Shown: positions 1-7,147 of the stretch, piece by piece | Layout: each line of letters begins with the position of its first letter | Position numbering within the stretch: position 1 is the first letter of the stretch | Translations under genes and position numbers: made by a program | NCBI RefSeq assembly: GCF_000472545.1 | Contig: NZ_AWZV01000004.1 | Coordinates: 62,001 to 126,000, forward strand | Origin: Burkholderia sp. WSM2232 | Lineage (GTDB): Bacteria > Pseudomonadota > Gammaproteobacteria > Burkholderiales > Burkholderiaceae | Direction: 5' to 3' | Length of the DNA: 64,000 nucleotides | The notes under the pieces: model-generated | Told to the model about the DNA's origin: nothing | The model's input: only the letters and a program-made list of their open reading frames with translations | Database searches by the model: none

Positions 1-533
1 CCAATCGCACAGCGCTGCTCGATGCCGTCAAGGCTGCGGGCCCGCTCGACGTGTTCGTCTATAACGCGGGTGTGCTCGTGAGCGGCGATCCGCTTGCGCT
101 CGATGCCGACGCGGTCGATCGCCTGATCGACGTGAACCTGCGCGGCGCGTATCACGCATCGGTGGAAGCGGCGCGGCGCATGCCGGAGGGCGGACGCATC
201 GTGGCGATCGGTTCGGTGCACGGCGACACCATGCCGTTCGACGGCCTTGCTGCCTATGCGATGAGCAAGTCGGCGCTGCAAGGCATGGCCCGCGGTCTTG
301 CGCGCGACTTTGGCCCGCGCGGCATCACGGTCAACGTGGTGCAGCCCGGCCCGACCGATACCGACATGAATCCCGCCGACGGCCCGCTCGTGCAATCGAT
401 GCATGACCAGATGGCCATCCGCCGTCACGGCACCGCGCACGAAGTCGCGAGCCTCGTCATGTATCTTGCCTCGCCGCCCGCGCGCGGCATCACGGGCGCG
501 ATGCACACCATCGACGGCGGCTTCGGCGCCTGA
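1..533 (+). CDS. SDR family oxidoreductase (5' end outside window)
   Basis: This is the C-terminal two thirds of a short-chain dehydrogenase. The reading frame is open from base 3 and ends at TGA 531-533. The visible part has the structural NAG motif (VYNAGV), a catalytic YxxxK (YAMSK) and the following PGPTDTDM loop typical of classical SDRs. The GxxxGxG cofactor-binding segment lies upstream of the window. It is followed after 15 bp by an EthD-domain gene and then a hydrolase on the same strand, so it probably belongs to a small catabolic operon. The substrate cannot be told from sequence. A GTG at 51 lies in frame but is internal, not a true start. Confidence 0.9.
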   Translation, partial: NRTALLDAVKAAGPLDVFVYNAGVLVSGDPLALDADAVDRLIDVNLRGAYHASVEAARRMPEGGRIVAIGSVHGDTMPFDGLAAYAMSKSALQGMARGLARDFGPRGITVNVVQPGPTDTDMNPADGPLVQSMHDQMAIRRHGTAHEVASLVMYLASPPARGITGAMHTIDGGFGA

Positions 534-548
534 ATCAGGGAGCACCCG

Positions 549-863
549 ATGTCGAACGATTCCACCGTCACGCTATACGTCACCTATACTGGCGCGCCCG
601 GCGCGCGCTTCGATCGCGCGTATTACGTCGATCGTCACTTGCCGCTGGTGATGCGTCACTGGGCGCAATATGGCCTGACCGGCGTCGCCGCGTTCTTTCC
701 GGCGATGGAGCAGCCCGGGGCGCTGGCGATCTGCGAGTGCCGGTTCCGCGACGATGCCGCGGTCGATGCCGCGTTCACGTCGCCCGAAGCTGCGCAAGTG
801 ATGGCTGATGTGCCGCGTTTCACCGATATTGCACCGCGCCGCCTGCGCGCGATGATGCTATGA
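549..863 (+). CDS. EthD-domain protein (copy 1)
   Basis: A 104-residue protein of the EthD/dimeric alpha-beta barrel family. It has the family pattern of an N-terminal beta strand (TLYVTYTG), RFDRAYYVDRH, LVMRHW and a C-terminal FTD segment. EthD proteins are small accessory proteins or enzymes in degradation and polyketide-type clusters; their biochemical role is often unknown. It sits between an SDR and an alpha/beta hydrolase with tight spacing, so it is probably co-transcribed. A paralogue lies at 2449-2751, and a broken third copy at 4392-4549 on the other strand. Confidence 0.85.
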   Translation: MSNDSTVTLYVTYTGAPGARFDRAYYVDRHLPLVMRHWAQYGLTGVAAFFPAMEQPGALAICECRFRDDAAVDAAFTSPEAAQVMADVPRFTDIAPRRLRAMML

Positions 864-876
864 GAGCGCGATACGC

Positions 877-1869
877 ATGAGCACATATTTCGAGCCGTGG
901 GAGCACGCGCCGGTGCGCGCGATCCGGCGCGGTCATTTCTGGATTCCGGGCGAACGCGTGACGAGCGGCGGCCGCACGTGCCAGCGCGGGCCGATGTATG
1001 TCGAATGGCAGGCGCCCGCAAGCGTCACACGCCAATGGCCAGTCGTGCTGATGCACGGCGGCGGCTTTCAGGGCACCGAATGGTTCGATACGCCGGACGG
1101 CCGGCCCGGTTGGGCCCAGCGTCTGGTGGAAGCGGGCTATGCGGTGCTGGTGGTGGACCGGCCGGGGCACGGACGCTCGCCGTATCACGTCGATACGCTG
1201 GGGCCGATGGGACCACCGTTCTCTTACGAAGGCGGTCGTCAGATCTATTTTCCAGGCGACGATGCGCGACACACGCAATGGCCGTTCGCCGTCCAGGACG
1301 GCGACGCGATGGATGCGTTCATCGCCGGCTACGGTCCGCTGCCGGCCGACCTCGAAGCATCGCAGACCATGGACGCGGATCGCACCGCCGCGCTGCTCGA
1401 CCGCACCGGCCCGGCGATCCTGATCACGCATTCGGCGTCGGGGCCAGACGGCTGGCTCGTCGCGGATCGTCGTCCGCAGCTCGTCAGGGCGATCGCGGCC
1501 ATCGAACCGATGGGTCCGCCGTTCGCCACGATCCCCAACATCGGCGAAATGCGCTGGGGCCCGGCGGCCGCGCCGCTGCGTTTCCAGCCGCCCGTGAGCG
1601 ATCCTGCGACGCTGCGGCACGCGCGGCCCGGCGAGTTCCGGCTGCCATCGCTGGCGCACACGCCCATTCTCATCGTAACCGCCGAGGCATCGGCGTTCGG
1701 GGCGGCCAGTCCGCCGACCGCCGCGTTTCTGAATGCGTGCGGCGCCTCGGCGCAGGTGTTGAATCTCGCCGATCGCGGCGTGCACGGCAACGGACACGGT
1801 CTGATCTACGAAAAGAACTCCGACGCGACGCTCGCGCCGGTGCTCGAATGGTTCGCATCTCTTGATTGA
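877..1869 (+). CDS. alpha/beta hydrolase
   Basis: A 330-residue alpha/beta-fold hydrolase. An oxyanion-hole HGGGF segment lies near residue 60. The nucleophile region is ITHSASGPDG near residue 185, where the first glycine of the usual GxSxG is replaced by threonine. A candidate catalytic histidine is in the C-terminal HGNGHG segment. There is no signal peptide, so it should be cytosolic. It begins 13 bp after the EthD gene and is followed by the collapsed 6PGDH-like gene, consistent with one operon. The exact ester or lactone substrate is unknown. The degenerate nucleophile elbow resembles the group of esterase-like proteins with HSxSG. Confidence 0.85.
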   Translation: MSTYFEPWEHAPVRAIRRGHFWIPGERVTSGGRTCQRGPMYVEWQAPASVTRQWPVVLMHGGGFQGTEWFDTPDGRPGWAQRLVEAGYAVLVVDRPGHGRSPYHVDTLGPMGPPFSYEGGRQIYFPGDDARHTQWPFAVQDGDAMDAFIAGYGPLPADLEASQTMDADRTAALLDRTGPAILITHSASGPDGWLVADRRPQLVRAIAAIEPMGPPFATIPNIGEMRWGPAAAPLRFQPPVSDPATLRHARPGEFRLPSLAHTPILIVTAEASAFGAASPPTAAFLNACGASAQVLNLADRGVHGNGHGLIYEKNSDATLAPVLEWFASLD

Positions 1870-1884
1870 ACAGGAGCGAACATC

Positions 1885-2233
1885 ATGGATATAGGGATCG
1901 TCGGACTAGACGCGATGGGACGCGCGATGGCGCGCAATCTGGCGCGCGCGGGACATGACGTGAAAGCGTGGAATCGCTCGGGCGGTTCGGTCGACGGCGT
2001 GACGATGGTCGCGTCGCCCGTGGAAGCCTTGCAAGGCGACGCTCGGCTTGAAGGATTTGCGCCTGGCATCCGAAGCGGCTCCGGAAGCAGGGCGCGTGCT
2101 GCCGATGCTGGCAGCCGTTCATGGCCGGATGGCGCCGACAGTCGAGGCGGGCATGGGCGACCGGGACTGGTCGGCGATGGCTGTACTGAGCGTCGGGCCG
2201 CCGGCTCTTCAGTCTGCATGCGGCAATCCCTAA
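1885..2233 (+). pseudogene. 6-phosphogluconate/3-hydroxyisobutyrate dehydrogenase remnant, internal deletion
   Basis: The first about 52 codons (from ATG 1885, with AGGAG upstream) encode the N-terminal Rossmann start of the 3-hydroxyisobutyrate-dehydrogenase family (GIVGLDAMGRAMARNL, then AWNRS). From about base 2040 the family continues in the +1 frame with its C-terminal end (LGLKDLRLASEA, then MGDRDWSAMA), stopping at 2231-2233. The middle of the protein, about 170-200 residues including most of the NAD domain and the catalytic lysine region, is missing. The junction falls at GCGACGCT, suggesting deletion between short repeats. The original frame reads on to 2340 without resemblance to anything. 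It is not expected to be functional. Confidence 0.85.
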
Positions 2234-2448
2234 ACGGAGGTCAACGGCCCTTTGCGAGGACGTCTTCTTTCGAGGTAAGACGCAGCGGGCGATCCACGAG
2301 TGCAATTGCTATATCGCGATTTCGGCTCGACGCGATTTAACACGACGAGCGGCGTTGTTGCGCTGCAGGGGCACCGAAAATGGGGGGACTCCTCTCAACC
2401 CTATCCCCAAGCGCCTTCATCTTCAATCTTTAACTGATCGGGAAAAGG

Positions 2449-2751
2449 ATGACCAAACTGATTGTCGTATGCACTGGCGACAAAAGCACCCGGTTCGACC
2501 GGAACTACTACGCGACCCAACACCTTTCGCTGGCGATGGAGTGCTGGGGGCGGTATGGCCTCGAGGCGGCTGACGCGTTCTACCCCGCTGGCGAAGGCGA
2601 CGGATGGGTATCTATCGGGGTGTATCGATTTCGGGATTCCGCGGCGATCGAGGCGGCTCTTGCTTCGCCGGAGATGGAACGCATCATGGCGGACGTGAAC
2701 AACTTCACGGACTCTCCCTTGGTTATGCGCACGATCTTCTCGCCTCTCTAA
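2449..2751 (+). CDS. EthD-domain protein (copy 2)
   Basis: A 100-residue EthD-domain protein, clearly paralogous to the protein at 549-863. The two share RFDRxYYxxxH, W-x-x-YGL, FYPA or FFPA, RFRD, ASPE and VxxFTD in the same order. A purine-rich GGGAAAAGG immediately before the ATG serves as ribosome binding site. An SDR gene follows 32 bp downstream, repeating the SDR-EthD pairing at the left end in opposite order. Its function is not determined; a role as accessory protein for the neighbouring SDR is an inference from the repeated pairing. Confidence 0.85.
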   Translation: MTKLIVVCTGDKSTRFDRNYYATQHLSLAMECWGRYGLEAADAFYPAGEGDGWVSIGVYRFRDSAAIEAALASPEMERIMADVNNFTDSPLVMRTIFSPL

Positions 2752-2783
2752 ACACCGAACCTGGCCTATTCCGGAATCAATCC

Positions 2784-3530
2784 ATGAACAAGCTAAAAGA
2801 CAAGGTCGCCATCGTGACGGGCGCTTCGAAAGGTATCGGCGCGGGCATAGCCCGCCAGCTTGCGGCAGACGGCGCAAAGGTCGTCGTCAACTACGCATCG
2901 AGCAAGAGTGGCGCTGACGAGGTCGTCGCCGACATAGAAGCGGCTGGTGGAAAGGCGGTGGCAGTGCGTGCGGATGTCACCAAAGAGGCGGACGTGGACG
3001 CGCTGATAAGAGGCGCCATCGACACCTTTGGGCGTTTGGATATCGTGGTGAACAACTCCGGTGTCTATCAGTTCGCGAAGATAGAAGAGACCACAGAAGC
3101 GCTCTATCGCATGCAGTTCGACATCAACGTTCTCGGGCCGCTACTGGTCGCGGGTGCCGCGGCGCCGCATCTGGGTGAGGGCGCCAGCATAATCAACATC
3201 AGCTCGAACGTTACCGCTGTTCTGCCGGCCGGGAGCGCTATCTACAGCGGCACGAAAGGTGCCGTTAACGCGATCACTGGGGTGCTCGCGCGCGAACTTG
3301 GCCCACGCGGAATCAGGGTCAATGCCGTGAACCCTGGCTTGATCGAAACGGAAGGCACCCACGCTGCGGGGGCGATCGGTTCGGAGTTCCACGCGTGGAA
3401 CGAGGCCCGGACACCTCTTGGTCGCATCGGACAAGTACAAGACATCGCGCCGATCGTCTCTTACCTCGCATCGGACGATGCGCGCTGGGTGACCGGCGAG
3501 ATCATCTTCGGTTCGGGAGGCATGCGCTGA
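2784..3530 (+). CDS. SDR family oxidoreductase (3-ketoacyl-ACP reductase-like)
   Basis: A 248-residue classical short-chain dehydrogenase of full length. It has the cofactor motif TGASKGIGAG near residue 12, NNSG near residue 90 (a variant of NNAG), catalytic Ser in ISSN, and YSGTKG as YxxxK, followed by the NPGLIETEG loop. The open frame extends upstream to 2604, but the ATG at 2784 gives the normal SDR N terminus (KLKDKVAIVTG). The ATCAAT sequence before it is a poor ribosome binding site, so coupling to the EthD gene is possible. The specific substrate is unknown. Confidence 0.9.
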   Translation: MNKLKDKVAIVTGASKGIGAGIARQLAADGAKVVVNYASSKSGADEVVADIEAAGGKAVAVRADVTKEADVDALIRGAIDTFGRLDIVVNNSGVYQFAKIEETTEALYRMQFDINVLGPLLVAGAAAPHLGEGASIINISSNVTAVLPAGSAIYSGTKGAVNAITGVLARELGPRGIRVNAVNPGLIETEGTHAAGAIGSEFHAWNEARTPLGRIGQVQDIAPIVSYLASDDARWVTGEIIFGSGGMR

Positions 3531-3694
3531 GTGTGTGAAGTACGCCGCACGCTGAAGTGGTGCTCCCTTCGTGACGGGGCGTTTTCTTCTCGTTGGCTAT
3601 CCGCGCTCAGACCGTGCGCCGGCAGGAGGGTGGGTAGCCAATGGGAGGGTTTGTGGAAGCCTCGTCAGTGCGTACAGCAAGCGAATCCCGAGCA

Positions 3695-4270
3695 TCACGA
3701 ATTGCTGTGCCGCATCCGCCGCACCTGCAGCCAGATGGCCGATATCAGGAAATAGAGGGCGCCGATCGCCGCGTAGCCTGCGATCTTCACGATCGCGGGC
3801 GGCACGGAAGCGTGGCTTTGGACAATGCAAAACAAGCCTGCCAGCGCCGATTGCGCACCGCTCAGGACCATCACCCACTGTGCGCCCACATGCTTCCAGC
3901 GACGCACGGCGGTGCCGAGCTGAAGCGCACCGGAGAGCATCGCCCAGATGCCGAACACCGTGAGTACCGCGTGCATGCCCGCATTCAACGCCGCAAATAC
4001 CGCCAGGGTCGCGGCGGCGCTGATCGCGACGTTGACCGCCTGCGTACGGTTGGCCGCCGCCCCGCCGCTGCGAGCCAGGTCAACGAAATTGGCGAGCGCG
4101 TCCCAAGCCGGATAAACGACTAGCAGGATCGCCGCGCAGGCCGCACTCTGCCGCCCGACGGAAAAAGCCAGAGCGACCCAGATCAGCGAGAATATCGCCC
4201 GGGAGAAGTAGTACCGTTTCAGCCAGCCGCCATCGGCTGGGGCGTTGAATTCGGAGGGGCGGTTGATCAT
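3695..4270 (-). CDS. small multi-pass membrane protein (DUF308/HdeD-like)
   Basis: A 191-residue hydrophobic protein with about six predicted membrane segments alternating with short charged loops. Topology and size resemble the HdeD/DUF308 group, but the match is by eye only. The start ATG at 4270 was chosen because AAGGA lies about 7 bp upstream; the open frame continues to 4375 without a better site. It stands alone between the rightward SDR and the leftward MFS-EthD remnant. No function is known. Confidence 0.7.
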   Translation of the reverse strand: MINRPSEFNAPADGGWLKRYYFSRAIFSLIWVALAFSVGRQSAACAAILLVVYPAWDALANFVDLARSGGAAANRTQAVNVAISAAATLAVFAALNAGMHAVLTVFGIWAMLSGALQLGTAVRRWKHVGAQWVMVLSGAQSALAGLFCIVQSHASVPPAIVKIAGYAAIGALYFLISAIWLQVRRMRHSNS

Positions 4271-4391
4271 TTGCATTCCTTTGTACATCGAATCGTCGTT
4301 CCGGCCGGCGCGCACGGGCGTGGCCGCCATGCGGATGCGGCTCTGACCGGATATCCAGGGCGTCGAGTATCTCAATCGTCGGGGCCTGCCG

Positions 4392-4549
4392 CTATCGGTC
4401 GGATGTCCGATGGCGAAGGTTCGTTGGCTGCCCGAACCGCTGCCAGGATTTTTCCACTAGCAGAGCGTGTCGCTCGACGTAGTAACGGAAATCGAACCGC
4501 GAGCCGGCGGCTCGGCGGCAGGAACAGCGAAATACGTAAGAACACTCCA
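4392..4549 (-). pseudogene. EthD-domain remnant, frameshifted (copy 3)
   Basis: On the minus strand, directly after the MFS stop codon, one frame reads SVLTYFAVPAAEPPA and a second frame takes over with SRFDFRYYVERHALLVEKSW. Together these match the N-terminal half of the two EthD proteins at 549 and 2449 (strand, then RFDxxYYVxRH and W-x-x-x-G). The shift lies near base 4505. The similarity stops after the WQRFG segment, with a stop at 4392-4394, so the second half is gone. This is a short decayed gene fragment. Confidence 0.7.
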
Positions 4550-4587
4550 GACCGGCCCGGTGCAGCGATGACTCTCGAGACGGGCGA

Positions 4588-6069
4588 CTACAGCCGTTTG
4601 CGTTCCGGGCCGAAACCCGGACGCGCGGCCGCCCGCCCCGAGGCCGGCGCGGCGGGCGCGCGTGCAAGCGAGATGCCCAGCGCGGCGCCGACGGCGAGGA
4701 ACAACGAGATCGAGAGCAGCGCAACGATGAACGCGTGCGCAATGGCGGCCGGATCCTGGCGCGTGCCGAGGACCGTATAGAAAATGCCGCCGATGATCGC
4801 GACGCTGAGCGACGTACTGACCTGCAGCGTCGAACTGGCGATGCCGGCGATCATGCCGGAAAGCGCCGGTGCGACGCGCCCGGTCACCATGCGCATCAGC
4901 GTGGGCAGCGCGAGCCCCTGTCCGAAGCCGATGACAAACAGCACGGCGGCGAGCGGCACGGCGGCAAGCGGCATCCCGACCGGCGTGACACCGACCAACC
5001 ACGCGAGGCCGACGAGCCCGACGACCTCCAGCGCCATGCCGAACGGATTGACGTAAGCGCCGATGAGACGTGCGCAGAAGGGCGTCGACAACGGGCCGAG
5101 CAAGAACCCCACGCCGAACGGCAAGAACACGAGGCCCGCGCTCAGCGCATCGACGTGCAATGCATTCTGCAGATACACCGAGAACAGCAGAAAGAACGCG
5201 CCGATCGCGTACAGCAGCAGCGCGATCAGCAACGCCCGTCCCAGCCCCGGCGTGCGCAGCGCGGCCGGATCGAGCAGCGGCGCGCCGCCGCGGCTGCCCA
5301 GCCTGCGCTCGTAGCGCCAGAAGAACGCGGCGAGGGCCGGCACTGCGATCATCGACACCCATGACCATACGGGCCAGCCCGCCTCGCGGCCCTCGATCAG
5401 CGGCACGATCAGCGCGCCCAGCGTCAGGATCGACAGCGCGGTGCCGCCGAGATCGAGCTTGCGCGCATGCTGCGCACGCGTTTCCTTCAACAGCGGAACG
5501 CCGAACAGCACGACCAGAATCGCCAGCGGCAGGTTGACGAGGAAGATCGTGCGCCACCCCAGGTTGAACAGGTTCAGCGAGATCAGGATGCCGCCCAGCG
5601 CCTGCCCGACCACGGCGGCAAGGCCGAACACCGCGCCGTACAGGCTGAGCGCGAGCGGCTTTTCCGTTTCCGGGAAGATGGCCTGGATCGAAGCAAGCGC
5701 CTGCGGCGCCATAATTGCGGCCGTCACGCCCTGCAACGCACGACCGACGATGAGCGTCCACGGCGAGCTCGCGAGGCCGCACAGCGTCGAAGCCGTCGCA
5801 AAGCCGATCAACCCGAGAAAGAACATGCGGCCGCGGCCGAACAGGTCGCCTAACCGTCCGCCGGTAATCAGCGTCACCGCGTACAGCCCAGCATATGACG
5901 AAATGACCAGTTGCTCGGCCGATGACGAAGCGCCAAGCTCCGCGCGGATCGACGGCAGCGCGACGTTGATGATGAAGAAATCCAGCGGCGGCAGGAACGC
6001 GCCGACGAGCAGGACAGAAAACATGGCCCAGCGACGCGGGTCGGCTGGGACGGGATCATTTCGTGACAT
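4588..6069 (-). CDS. MFS multidrug transporter, DHA2 (14-TMS, EmrB/QacA) family
   Basis: A 493-residue inner-membrane drug:proton antiporter-like protein. It has FFIINVALPSI in TM1, the motif A loop (GRLGDLFGRGRMFFLG) between TM2 and TM3, and about 14 hydrophobic segments. ATG 6069 is chosen because GGAGAG precedes it by 7 bp; the longer open frame to 6093 lacks a signal. It is transcribed after the TetR gene with a 48-bp gap that contains a perfect palindrome resembling the operator upstream of tetR. It probably exports a toxic small molecule sensed by that regulator. Confidence 0.92.
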   Translation of the reverse strand: MSRNDPVPADPRRWAMFSVLLVGAFLPPLDFFIINVALPSIRAELGASSSAEQLVISSYAGLYAVTLITGGRLGDLFGRGRMFFLGLIGFATASTLCGLASSPWTLIVGRALQGVTAAIMAPQALASIQAIFPETEKPLALSLYGAVFGLAAVVGQALGGILISLNLFNLGWRTIFLVNLPLAILVVLFGVPLLKETRAQHARKLDLGGTALSILTLGALIVPLIEGREAGWPVWSWVSMIAVPALAAFFWRYERRLGSRGGAPLLDPAALRTPGLGRALLIALLLYAIGAFFLLFSVYLQNALHVDALSAGLVFLPFGVGFLLGPLSTPFCARLIGAYVNPFGMALEVVGLVGLAWLVGVTPVGMPLAAVPLAAVLFVIGFGQGLALPTLMRMVTGRVAPALSGMIAGIASSTLQVSTSLSVAIIGGIFYTVLGTRQDPAAIAHAFIVALLSISLFLAVGAALGISLARAPAAPASGRAAARPGFGPERKRL

Positions 6070-6085
6070 GAACGGCTCTCCATAA

Positions 6086-6101
6086 GGAACCAACTGGTTC
6101 C
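6086..6101. promoter_or_regulatory. putative TetR operator O2 between tetR and MFS gene
   Basis: Perfect inverted repeat GGAACCA-AC-TGGTTCC, two 7-bp arms with a 2-bp spacer. It lies immediately upstream of the MFS ribosome binding site. The half-site GGAACC recurs in the palindrome upstream of tetR (6750-6778), which is the main argument that both are bound by the same repressor. Confidence 0.65.
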
Positions 6102-6117
6102 AAAATAAATAAAAAAA

Positions 6118-6714
6118 TTAGTCGAGGAGGCGCATGGTGCGGTCGACCAGCGCGAGCATGTCGCGCTCCGGCACGCCGGTTTTCCCCAACACGCGCATGC
6201 CCTCGATCTGGCAGACGAGCAAACGCGCCAGCACCTGTTCGTCCTGCTCGGCGATGTCGCCGCTCGCCTGGCCGCGGACGATCGCACTCGCATAGAGCTG
6301 CTGCAAGCGCCGGAACATGCGCCCCGTGCGCTCGGCGACGTCGGCGTCGCGCGCGGCCAGTTCGGTGGTCATCGCGACCACCAGACAGCCCCGCCGACCC
6401 GCCTCGCCGACAGACAGGTACGCATAGCGCAGCAGCGAATCGCGAATCGCATCCTTGACGGGGCCGGGTTGCGACAGGATGTCCGCGGTCGCCTTGAGCC
6501 CGTCGGCCATGTACAGGTCGAGCGCCGCCAGCAGCAGCGCCTTCTTGTCGCCGAATGCCTTGTAGAGACTGCCGCGCGACAAGCCGGTGCCGGCCATCAG
6601 GTCGGGCAGGGACGCGCCTTCATATCCGCGGTCCCAGAAAACGTCCATCGCGTCGCGCGCTGCATCGCCAAGATCGAATTCGCGGGGGCGGCCTACGCCA
6701 GCGGGATTTGCCAT
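6118..6714 (-). CDS. TetR/AcrR family transcriptional repressor
   Basis: A 198-residue TetR-family regulator. The N-terminal DNA-binding domain shows GRPREFD, DVFWDRGYEG and a helix-turn-helix around residues 35-60 (SLPDLMAGTGLSRGSLYKAF). The ligand-binding half is the usual C-terminal size and shows GCLVVAMTTEL, typical of the AcrR_C/NemR-like subgroup. It is the first gene of a tetR-MFS unit. Two GGAACC/GGTTCC palindromes, one before each gene, suggest autoregulation plus direct control of the transporter. Confidence 0.92.
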   Translation of the reverse strand: MANPAGVGRPREFDLGDAARDAMDVFWDRGYEGASLPDLMAGTGLSRGSLYKAFGDKKALLLAALDLYMADGLKATADILSQPGPVKDAIRDSLLRYAYLSVGEAGRRGCLVVAMTTELAARDADVAERTGRMFRRLQQLYASAIVRGQASGDIAEQDEQVLARLLVCQIEGMRVLGKTGVPERDMLALVDRTMRLLD

Positions 6715-6749
6715 CGGTCAGTTCCGCAAACAATGCGGTGCATGGAAGT

Positions 6750-6778
6750 GGAACCGATTATATGGACTGATCGGTTCC
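6750..6778. promoter_or_regulatory. putative TetR operator O1 upstream of tetR
   Basis: Perfect 9-bp inverted repeat GGAACCGAT-N11-ATCGGTTCC, located 36-64 bp before the tetR start codon. The outer six bases of each arm match the operator at 6086-6101. The interior contains TATATGGACTGATCGG, so it may overlap the tetR promoter. Confidence 0.65.
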
Positions 6779-7147
6779 GATGTCAATGTCTGCATGTCGG
6801 CAGGATGCGGCCTTGCTCGCGAGCGCGCCGTCATTGACCGGTCGCATGTCGGCCGTGGCGTCGGCGAGCCGTGCAGGCGCAGCGCGGGGAGGGCCATGGG
6901 TGCTGCTCCATTTGTTCGACGCGGTACGCGTTCGGGAAGCCGGGCAGCGCGCTCACTTGCGCGCGTCGTTCGCCGACGGCAAGGTGATGCTGGCGCTCGT
7001 TCCGGGCAACGCGAACAATCCGTTCCTGCCGGCCGTCATGACACGTTTCGGTGACCGAATCATTGCAAGCGGGGTGCGGTGCGCAGCGCGATGCGAATCG
7101 TAAGCTTCGCGTATGATCTGTGGCGATCACCACAATCTTCCGCACTC
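6779..7147. other. intergenic stretch without a convincing gene
   Basis: Both strands hold open frames of about 100 codons (plus 6780-7103, minus 6831-7145). Neither has a ribosome binding site or a recognisable family pattern. The plus frame contains FADGKVMLALVPGNA, which could be the tail of a decayed gene, but this could not be assigned. Confidence 0.4.

Noticed and set aside
6780-7145. Opposing open frames of about 105 codons
   Set aside because: No ribosome binding site, no family pattern, and each shadows the other.
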